NCBI GenBank assembly: GCA_002298075.1
Contig: DBLW01000016.1
Span: forward strand, 1 to 7,350
Source: Bacteroidales bacterium UBA714
GTDB lineage: Bacteria; Bacteroidota; Bacteroidia; Bacteroidales; UBA932
Length of the DNA: 7,350 bases
Direction: 5' to 3'
Shown: piece after piece, positions 1 through 4,929 of the stretch
Position numbering within the stretch: the first letter of the stretch is position 1
How the letters are laid out: each line of letters opens with the position of its first letter
Program-made: the position numbers and the translations under genes
The notes under the pieces: generated by a model
Told to the model about the DNA's origin: nothing
Databases searched by the model: none
The model's input: the letters and a program-made list of their open reading frames with translations, nothing else

Positions 1-445
1 GGCATCATGCAGCGGAACGGCATCAGACGGAAAAACGAGACATCTGTTCTTCACCACAATATCATACTGCGCACCCGAAGCCGTATTTCCGGAAGGCGAC
101 TACCGGTACCTTTATTCGAAGAGGCTCATCCTGTTTTCCGGAATCGCCAATGACAGTCCCCTTGTCAGCTACCTGAGAGACACATACAAGATTGTCAGCC
201 ATTTCAATTTCCCGGACCACCACAAATTCACCCGCGGCGACATACGTACAATACGCAATGCAGCTGAAGAATTTCCCACATCCGTCATAATGACGACCGA
301 AAAGGACAGCCAAAGGATGAGGGACGCCAGAAATATTCCGGACATCCTGAAACAGAGGATGTTCTATGCTCCGATAAAGACAGGGTTCCTATGCAGCCGT
401 GACCATGCGGCATTTACAGCACTGCTTAAGGAAAAACTGTTCTGA
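1..445 (+). CDS. lpxK: Tetraacyldisaccharide 4'-kinase, C-terminal part (5' end outside window)
   Basis: LpxK phosphorylates the 4' position of the lipid A disaccharide at the inner membrane, a late step of lipid A synthesis. The frame is open from base 2 to the TGA at 443-445 and gives 147 residues, a little under half of the usual length. The family signatures are clear: NFPDHHKFTRGDI near the middle, then TSVIMTTEKDSQRMRD, then a C-terminal MFYAPIKTGFL segment, in the order expected for the LpxK C-terminal lobe. The N-terminal Walker-type ATP site lies outside the window. The gene ends tail-to-tail with the DAHP synthase/mutase gene, with only 7 bases between the two stop codons and no room for a separate terminator. 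Identification rests on these motifs and is firm; the start cannot be seen. Confidence 0.93.
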   Translation, partial: ASCSGTASDGKTRHLFFTTISYCAPEAVFPEGDYRYLYSKRLILFSGIANDSPLVSYLRDTYKIVSHFNFPDHHKFTRGDIRTIRNAAEEFPTSVIMTTEKDSQRMRDARNIPDILKQRMFYAPIKTGFLCSRDHAAFTALLKEKLF

Positions 446-452
446 ATCCGCG

Positions 453-1562
453 TCAATCCTGGCTTTTGTCAGACAGGACATCGTCCTGAACCTCAACTGA
501 AGCCTCATGAATCGCATTGAATACCGTCTTGAGGAAATCTTCCCCGAGTTCATACTCCCGTCCTTTCTCAATGACTTTGGCGAGCACAGCATCCCAACGT
601 GAAGTCTGGAGTATGGCTATATTGTGGTCTCTCTTATACTCTCCTATCTGACGGCTTATCTTCATCCTCGAACCAAGCATGTAAAGAAGATTCTCGTCAA
701 TGATGTCAATCTTCGTGCGCAGCTGGTTGATATTGTCTTTCCACTGGGGAGAATCGCAATCAGCATCACGGACGGCAAGCCCGTTGTACAGCATTTCCCT
801 CAGCTGGCGCGGTTCAAGTTGCTGGCCAGCATCGCTCAATGCGCATGAAGGGTTGCAATGCGACTCGACCATAAGACCGTCAAGCCCAAGGTCAAGGGCC
901 CGCTGGGAAACCTCCATTATATATTCACGCGAACCTGCGAGATGGCTCGGATCACAGAAAAACGGAAGATGGGGATAACGGCTGCGCAGCTCAATGGCAA
1001 TCTGCCACTCAGGATTGTTCCTGTACCTTATCTTTTCAGCAGTCGAAAATCCCCTGTGTATGACACCGAGTTTCCTTATCCCTGCCCTGTTCAGACGCTC
1101 CAGTGCGCCGACCCAAAGATCCAAGTCCGGATTGACAGGATTCTTCACAAGCACAGGTATGCCCGTGTCTTTCAAGGCATCGGCAATCTCCTGCACGAGA
1201 AACGGATTGGCAGTAGTCCTTGCGCCTATCCATACCATATCGACACCATATTTCAGGCATTCAGACACATGCTTCTCATTGGCCACTTCTGTGGAAATCT
1301 TCAGCCCAAGCTCATGCTTTACCCTCTGCATCCATTTCAGGCCCGGAGCGCCGACTCCCTCGAATGAGCCGGGATGAGTCCTCGGTTTCCATATGCCGGC
1401 ACGGAACACATTTATTCCGAACTCCTTGAGTTCGCGCGCAGTTTCCATGAGCTGCTCTTCAGATTCTGCGCTGCAGGGACCGGCAATCACGCTCGGCCTC
1501 GGCTCCGTGAACATTCCCCACTCGCTCAGAGGGGCTATGTCAAGTCTTCTTGTGTCTGACAT
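453..1562 (-). CDS. Bifunctional DAHP synthase / chorismate mutase (type II, C-terminal)
   Basis: The 369-residue protein joins two steps of aromatic amino acid synthesis: condensation of PEP with erythrose 4-phosphate to DAHP, and conversion of chorismate to prephenate. Residues 1 to about 265 form a KDO8P-synthase-like type I-beta DAHP synthase barrel, with AGPCSAES (27-34), RAGIWKPRT (54-62), IGARTT (122-127), VKNPVNPD (139-146), HRGFS (169-173), CDPSH (203-207) and VESH (232-235). Residues about 275-362 are an AroQ-type mutase helix bundle (QLRTKIDIIDENLL, then SRMKISRQIGEYK and ILQTSRW). Homologues with this C-terminal fusion, studied in Porphyromonas and Prevotella, are feedback-controlled by prephenate; that is family knowledge. 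The ATG at 1562 lies 27 bases after the tyrA stop, so the gene is likely the distal member of an attenuator-controlled operon. All key motifs are present and the gene looks intact. Confidence 0.96.
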   Translation of the reverse strand: MSDTRRLDIAPLSEWGMFTEPRPSVIAGPCSAESEEQLMETARELKEFGINVFRAGIWKPRTHPGSFEGVGAPGLKWMQRVKHELGLKISTEVANEKHVSECLKYGVDMVWIGARTTANPFLVQEIADALKDTGIPVLVKNPVNPDLDLWVGALERLNRAGIRKLGVIHRGFSTAEKIRYRNNPEWQIAIELRSRYPHLPFFCDPSHLAGSREYIMEVSQRALDLGLDGLMVESHCNPSCALSDAGQQLEPRQLREMLYNGLAVRDADCDSPQWKDNINQLRTKIDIIDENLLYMLGSRMKISRQIGEYKRDHNIAILQTSRWDAVLAKVIEKGREYELGEDFLKTVFNAIHEASVEVQDDVLSDKSQD

Positions 1563-1589
1563 AAGGTTTTTATTTTAAACGTTATATTT

Positions 1590-2421
1590 TCACTTTATTA
1601 TCCTGCGTATCATGTTAGCCCTGGCAATCAGGTCATGCACAGCATCACTGTCACCTGAAGCGACGGCATCGCGGAACATCCTCATCTTTGACATATAAGT
1701 GTCCATAACTTCCAGCACATTATCCCTGTTCATGGCAAGTACAGGCGTCCACATGTCAGGACTGCTCTTCGCCAGGCGCACCGTCGAAGATATGCCTCTC
1801 ATCCTTGTCCAGGACGGTAAGCGCAAGGGCAAATGAAGTCACATGCGATATATGGGACACATAAGCCGCGTGTACATCATGGTCTTCGGCAGCCATGTAC
1901 AACAGGCGCATTCCAAGACTGAAGAAAAGCTCCGACACGGTGCCGACGGCGTCTCCCGAAGATGATTCACCGTCACATATTATGCAGGCATGCCCGTCAA
2001 AAAGCCCGTAGACCGCAGCAGAAGGCCCGCTGTATTCAGTACCGGCCATAGGATGGGCAGCCACATACCTCCCACGCAGCGGATGCCCCTGAACACATCC
2101 TGCCAACCGCTCCTTTACAGAGCATACGTCAGTGACAATCTTACGGCAATCCCTTGCTCCACCGCCGGCGGCAAAGCGGTCCAGAATATCCGGCAACATT
2201 TTTTCCGCAACTCCGGACGGGACGGCAAGCACTACCACATCGCTCTGGGACAGACATTCCTCATAGCCGGCAAGCCTGTCAACAAGGCCGAGCCTTGCTG
2301 CCAAAGACGCATTGGCGGGATCAGACTCAACTCCTATGAGTTCATCGGCAAATCCCGTTTTTCTAAGGTCCAGCGCCATGGAACCTCCTATCAGCCCCAA
2401 TCCTATAATCCCTACCGTCAT
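1590..2421 (-). pseudogene. tyrA: Prephenate dehydrogenase, frameshifted by a short internal deletion
   Basis: TyrA oxidatively decarboxylates prephenate to 4-hydroxyphenylpyruvate, the tyrosine precursor. From the ATG at 2421 the first frame gives a good N-terminal part: nucleotide-binding GLGLIGG (residues 7-13), catalytic-region HPMAGTEYSGP (123-133) and VSHISHVTSFALALTVL (188-204). After IFD (211-213, about 1783) it runs into nonsense and stops near 1756. The conserved remainder, STVRLAKSSPDMWTPVLAMNRDN onward, continues in another frame from 1787 to the TGA at 1590-1592. The two good segments overlap on the DNA, so the Gly-rich motif normally between them (like IFDxAxGGFxSTVRL) is missing, and a simple one-base error cannot explain it. 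Without the lesion the protein would be about 285 residues. Both flanks remain well conserved, which suggests recent loss. The product is probably inactive, although the N-terminal NAD domain could still be made. An assembly error is the main alternative. Confidence 0.88.
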
Positions 2422-2549
2422 ATTCTTACCGCGAAATGAAATTCTCCATCATGTCACCAATCTTACGGCAGGCCTTTTACAAAACCGGGACCTCCACTCT
2501 TTTCATTATTCATTCCAATTTGCCTCCATAACAGAAGCCGCAATCCATC
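2422..2549 (-). other. Untranslated segment between attenuator and tyrA
   Basis: These 128 bases hold no convincing gene. Three tiny minus-strand ORFs of 8 to 16 codons occur, none rich in aromatic codons or clearly conserved-looking. A one-mismatch -7 box (TAAGATTG) lies 14 bases after a TTTG, too close for a normal Bacteroidota promoter. I read it as the distal part of the operon's 5' leader. Confidence 0.4.
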
Positions 2550-2578
2550 AAAAAGGCCGCCCGGAAATCCGGACAGCC
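2550..2578 (-). terminator. Intrinsic terminator of the aromatic operon leader (attenuator arms 3:4)
   Basis: Read on the minus strand, GGCTGTCCGGA and TCCGGGCGGCC form a 10-11 bp GC-rich stem with two G-U pairs and a loop of about four bases. It is followed at once by five T residues (2554-2550). It lies 141 bases after the frr stop and 129 bases before the tyrA start. It could end pyrH-frr transcripts, but its 5' arm can also pair with an upstream segment at 2615-2622, so it is best read as the regulated terminator of the leader. Confidence 0.88.
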
Positions 2579-2620
2579 CTTACACGTAAAATATCATCAG
2601 TAATGAGCGCGACTTCCGGA

Positions 2621-2683
2621 CTATACCCTTTTCAAGGAATAGCTATAAACAAAAAATCGGCTAAATCGGAAGCTGTTGTCCAT
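2621..2683 (-). CDS. Phe/Tyr-rich leader peptide of the aromatic operon
   Basis: A 20-codon ORF, ATG at 2683-2681 and TAG at 2623-2621, encodes MDNSFRFSRFFVYSYSLKRV. Six of the 11 residues from position 5 to 15 are Phe (TTC, TTT, TTT, TTT) or Tyr (TAT, TAT). The peptide itself likely has no function; its translation would report the charging of tRNA-Phe and tRNA-Tyr. A ribosome stalled at the last Tyr codon (2641-2639) would leave arm 2 (2622-2615) uncovered, whereas one at the stop codon would mask it. No Shine-Dalgarno site is visible, which is normal for Bacteroidota; the bases before the ATG are TTTACGGT. It precedes an operon making prephenate, the common precursor of Phe and Tyr, so codon content and target pathway agree. 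Conservation in related genomes is the missing proof. Confidence 0.8.
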   Translation of the reverse strand: MDNSFRFSRFFVYSYSLKRV

Positions 2684-2699
2684 ACCGTAAATATAGTCC

Positions 2700-2707
2700 C
2701 AAATATA
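2700..2707 (-). promoter_or_regulatory. Possible -7 box for the aromatic leader transcript
   Basis: On the minus strand TATATTTG matches the Bacteroidota -7 consensus TAnnTTTG and lies just before the leader structure. No good TTTG-like -33 element is found 19-21 bases upstream, so the match is partial. A start a few bases downstream would shorten arm 1 of the attenuator to about five pairs. Transcripts reading through from pyrH-frr would carry the full arm. Either source is possible. Confidence 0.35.
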
Positions 2708-2718
2708 TGCAAGCGCAA

Positions 2719-3282
2719 TCAGACAGTCATTATCTCTTTTTCCTTTGCATAGACAAGCTCATCGACCTTTTTAGTGAAAGCATCAGTCTCTTTCTGGATA
2801 TTCTGCTCGTACTCCTTCTGCATATCCTCAGGCATCCCGTCCTTCTGCGCTTTCTTAAGAAGCTCAATTGCATCGCGGCGGGCATTCCTCACCACGACCT
2901 TGGAGTTCTCGCCGGCAGCCTTGGCCTTCTTTATAAGCTCTTTCCTGCGGTCCTCAGTAAGAGGCGGGATATTGCAGCGGATGCTCTCGCCGTTATTCTG
3001 CGGAGTAAGCCCCACATTGGCGTCAAGGATAGCCTTCTCGATAACCGGAATCATCTTCTTCTCCCAAGGCTGGATCATAAGGGTCTTCGCATCCGGAGCT
3101 GTCACGGAGGCAACCTGCGGAACCGGAGTAGGGCTTCCGTAATAATCCACGAGGATATTATTGAAAACCATCGGGTTAGCCTTGCCGGCACGATATGTCT
3201 TCAGATCCTCTTCAAGGAAAGCAACAGCGTCGCCCATCTTAGACTTGGCGCCCGCCAGAATTTCTTTAGCTCTTGTAATCAT
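2719..3282 (-). CDS. frr: Ribosome recycling factor
   Basis: RRF, together with EF-G, splits the post-termination ribosome so that its subunits can be reused; it is cytosolic and essential in most bacteria. The 187-residue product has the standard length. It starts MITRAKEILAGAKSKMGDAVAFLEEDL, continues with the family core YRAGKANPMVFNNILVDYYGSPTPVPQVASV and the PWEKKMIPVIEKAI region, and ends in the helical VVRNARRDAIELLKKAQKDG segment and a KEKEIMTV tail. These cover both the three-helix bundle and the small beta domain. It follows pyrH by 29 bases on the same strand, the classic pyrH-frr pairing, so the two are probably co-transcribed from the promoter upstream of pyrH. The aromatic leader begins about 20 bases after its stop codon. 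Confidence 0.97.
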   Translation of the reverse strand: MITRAKEILAGAKSKMGDAVAFLEEDLKTYRAGKANPMVFNNILVDYYGSPTPVPQVASVTAPDAKTLMIQPWEKKMIPVIEKAILDANVGLTPQNNGESIRCNIPPLTEDRRKELIKKAKAAGENSKVVVRNARRDAIELLKKAQKDGMPEDMQKEYEQNIQKETDAFTKKVDELVYAKEKEIMTV

Positions 3283-3311
3283 ATTATAAATATTTCTTTG
3301 AATTCACTTTG

Positions 3312-4022
3312 CTACACATGAACCAGGGTGCCGACCTTCTCCCCGAGCACAAGCTTTCCGAGATTGCCCTTGGCATTCATGTCGAACACGATTATAGGCA
3401 TGTTGCCCTCACGGCAAAGGGCAAACGCAGTCTGGTCCATGACTTTAAGGCGGTCCCCGATGGCCTTGTCGAACGAAAGCTCGTCATATTTCACGGCATC
3501 AGGATTCTTCTCCGGGTCAGAATCATAGACCCCGTCAACGCGCGTTCCTTTCAGAAGGGCGTCCGCACCTATCTCAAGAGCCCTGAGCGCCGCACCCGAA
3601 TCGGTAGTGAAATAAGGATTGCCTGTTCCGCCTGCAATAAGCGCGACTCCTCCGCGCTCCATTACCGCAACGGCATCATCCCTCATATAATACCTTGCCA
3701 CCGGCATCATCGGAGTGGCAGTGAAAACCTCAGCCTCAACTCCTGCCGAACGTATGGCCATGGCAAGCCCCAAAGAATTGATGACAGTGGCAAGCATTCC
3801 CATCTTGTCACCGTTCACCCTGTCGAATCCCTTGCCGGCCCCCTGCAGGCCGCGGAAAATATTGCCTCCGCCTATCACAATCGCCACCTGAAGGCCTCCC
3901 CTTACGGCAGATGCAACCTCCTCTGCATACGCTGCGAGCCAGCTTTCGTCAATACCCTTGCCCGAAGGCCCTCCGAGACTTTCCCCGCTCAGCTTGAGCA
4001 GGACCCTTTTATATTTTCCCAT
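3312..4022 (-). CDS. pyrH: UMP kinase
   Basis: PyrH phosphorylates UMP to UDP with ATP in pyrimidine nucleotide synthesis; the bacterial enzyme is a hexamer of the amino acid kinase fold. The 236-residue protein has the usual length. Its motifs are KRVLLKLSGESLGG (5-18), phosphate-binding GGGNIFRG (51-58), GDKMGMLATVINSL (71-84), GGTGNPYFTTDS (131-142) and KGTRVDGVYDSDP (158-170). The frame is open to 4148, but the extra 42 residues are Phe-rich and unlike the family, and they overlap the promoter region, so the ATG at 4022 is chosen. It is the first gene of the pyrH-frr unit. A minus-strand promoter match at 4051-4082 would give a leader of about 25 bases. No anomaly is seen. Confidence 0.97.
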   Translation of the reverse strand: MGKYKRVLLKLSGESLGGPSGKGIDESWLAAYAEEVASAVRGGLQVAIVIGGGNIFRGLQGAGKGFDRVNGDKMGMLATVINSLGLAMAIRSAGVEAEVFTATPMMPVARYYMRDDAVAVMERGGVALIAGGTGNPYFTTDSGAALRALEIGADALLKGTRVDGVYDSDPEKNPDAVKYDELSFDKAIGDRLKVMDQTAFALCREGNMPIIVFDMNAKGNLGKLVLGEKVGTLVHV

Positions 4023-4050
4023 AAAAAACAGTTTCTGTATTTCAAGCAAA

Positions 4051-4082
4051 CAAAAGTACCGAATTATTATGAAACTTGCAAG
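4051..4082 (-). promoter_or_regulatory. Promoter of pyrH-frr
   Basis: Minus-strand TACTTTTG (4058-4051) is a perfect TAnnTTTG -7 box. CTTG (4082-4079), 20 bases upstream, matches three of four positions of the TTTG -33 element. Transcription would begin near 4045, about 23 bases before the pyrH ATG. The -33 element is half of the palindrome CTTGCAAG. Confidence 0.6.
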
Positions 4083-4098
4083 AAAGAATATATCTTTG
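4068..4098 (+). promoter_or_regulatory. Promoter of sdhC
   Basis: TATCTTTG (4091-4098) is a perfect TAnnTTTG -7 box, and TATG (4068-4071), 19 bases upstream, is a three-of-four match to TTTG. Transcription would start near 4103, leaving a leader of about 55 bases. The upstream half overlaps the oppositely directed pyrH promoter over 4068-4082. Confidence 0.55.
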
Positions 4099-4159
4099 CA
4101 CACTTGAAGCGCGCTTTTAAAGTGCAATTGCAAGCGATAATCAAACATTGTAAAAAGAT

Positions 4160-4855
4160 ATGGCTAACATTTTCACATCTTCAATCGGCAAGAAGCTTAT
4201 CATGAGCATAAGCGGCCTGTTCCTCATCATCTTCCTTCTTCTTCACATGACAATCAACTTCTTTTCCGTGATTGACTCTTTCACAGGAAAATACGGTGCG
4301 GCAGACGGACTCTTCCAGGCAGGCTGCGACTTCATGGCACTTCCTATAGTGACCGTCATGGTACCTGTCCTTGCCTTCGGATTCGTGATTCACATCATTT
4401 ATGCGGCTTACCTCACATGGTGCAACATCCAGTCACGCGGAGGCTACAAGCGCTATGAAGTGGCAAGCAAGGCAAAGACCGAGTCTTGGGCATCAACGAA
4501 CATGTTCGCCCTCGGAATTATCGTACTCGGCATCCTCGGCTTCCACCTCTCGCATTTCTGGGCTGACATGCAGCTCCAGGAGTTCATGGGCTCGCACGCA
4601 GAGAACCCTTACGAACTGCTCAACGCGACATTCGGAACATGGTGGATGACTCTCCTTTATATCGTATGGTTCGGAGCGCTCGGCTTCCACCTTACACACG
4701 GTTTCTGGAGCGCATTCCAGACAGTGGGTCTCAGCAACGGCATCTGGGAGAAGAGACTCCAGGTACTCGGCTACATCTTCACAGCCGTCGTAATCTTCGG
4801 ATTCGTAGCGGTAGCGGTAAATGCATTCTGCCATGCAAACGGACTGATTTTCTAA
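4160..4855 (+). CDS. sdhC: Succinate dehydrogenase / fumarate reductase cytochrome b subunit
   Basis: This is the single-chain, di-haem membrane anchor of the Bacteroidota-type succinate:quinone oxidoreductase. It passes electrons between the SdhB iron-sulphur subunit and the menaquinone pool. The 231-residue protein starts MANIFTSSIGKKLIMSISG. Hydrophobic helices lie at about 13-33, 62-84, 105-125, 150-170 and 186-208, five in all. His29, His78, His119 and His167 sit inside four different helices and are the probable haem ligands, by analogy with the Wolinella FrdC type. The C-terminal VAVNAFCHANGLIF is intact. The flavoprotein and iron-sulphur genes that usually follow are absent; instead a terminator stands 24 bases after the stop. 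They must be elsewhere if the complex works. The ATG at 4160 follows an A-rich stretch, AAAAAG. Confidence 0.94.
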   Translation: MANIFTSSIGKKLIMSISGLFLIIFLLLHMTINFFSVIDSFTGKYGAADGLFQAGCDFMALPIVTVMVPVLAFGFVIHIIYAAYLTWCNIQSRGGYKRYEVASKAKTESWASTNMFALGIIVLGILGFHLSHFWADMQLQEFMGSHAENPYELLNATFGTWWMTLLYIVWFGALGFHLTHGFWSAFQTVGLSNGIWEKRLQVLGYIFTAVVIFGFVAVAVNAFCHANGLIF

Positions 4856-4878
4856 GGAAAGAATCTCAATTTACCATA

Positions 4879-4914
4879 AACGGGTGGCTGAAGCAGTTCG
4901 GCCACCCGTTCTTT
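4879..4914 (+). terminator. Intrinsic terminator after sdhC
   Basis: AACGGGTGGC (4879-4888) and GCCACCCGTT (4901-4910) form a perfect 10 bp stem around a 12-base loop, followed by CTTTT. It begins 24 bases after the sdhC stop codon and ends about 15 bases before the trpB ATG. No aromatic leader ORF or competing antiterminator is seen here, so it appears to be a plain terminator isolating sdhC. Confidence 0.85.
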
Positions 4915-4929
4915 TAAACCATAAAGCAC

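Larger units (their letters stand above)
2550..2699 (-). promoter_or_regulatory. Ribosome-mediated transcription attenuator for tyrA and DAHP synthase/mutase
   Basis: Three mutually exclusive pairings can be read on the minus strand. Arm 1 GGACTATA (2699-2692) pairs perfectly with TATAGTCC (2625-2618). Arm 2 AGTCCGGA (2622-2615) pairs over 8 bp, one of them G-U, with TCCGGATT (2573-2566). Arm 3 (2578-2568) pairs with arm 4 (2565-2555) to form the terminator. The short Phe/Tyr-rich leader ORF lies between arms 1 and 2, and its TAG (2623-2621) is inside arm 2. Inferred action: with enough charged tRNA-Phe and tRNA-Tyr the ribosome reaches the stop, covers arm 2, and the terminator forms. When it stalls on the Phe/Tyr codons, arm 2 is free, 2:3 forms, and RNA polymerase reads on into tyrA. 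The layout matches enterobacterial phe, trp and his leaders in logic. It has not been tested here. Confidence 0.8.

Noticed and set aside
858..1367. 169-codon + strand open frame opposite the DAHP synthase gene
   Set aside because: It is an antisense shadow of a gene with a complete set of catalytic motifs.
1756..1832. Programmed ribosomal frameshift in tyrA
   Set aside because: No slippery run or downstream structure is seen at the junction, and a conserved motif is physically absent, so shifting frame would not restore the protein.
2422..2549. Three tiny ORFs (8-16 codons) just before tyrA, one ending 5 bases from its ATG
   Set aside because: They are not enriched in aromatic codons, lie after the terminator, and are no more than expected by chance.
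2550..2699. Metabolite riboswitch, T-box or independent small RNA instead of a peptide leader
   Set aside because: No T-box motif or known aptamer core is recognised. An sRNA ending at 2550 would share the same ends, but the Phe/Tyr codon run, stop codon position and target pathway fit attenuation better.
2312..2752. 146-codon open frame on the + strand across the tyrA start and the frr end
   Set aside because: It overlaps two well-identified genes on the other strand and the attenuator, shows no recognisable domain, and is explained as chance openness.
4023..4148. 42-residue N-terminal extension of pyrH
   Set aside because: Its composition is unlike any UMP kinase start, the ATG at 4022 gives the standard length, and the pyrH promoter lies inside the extension.
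3309..4205. 298-codon + strand open frame opposite pyrH
   Set aside because: It is the antisense shadow of pyrH and runs through the divergent promoter region into sdhC; it has no family likeness.
4856..4929. A trp-type attenuator before trpB
   Set aside because: There is a terminator hairpin, but no short ORF with Trp codons and no competing antiterminator pairing in the gap.
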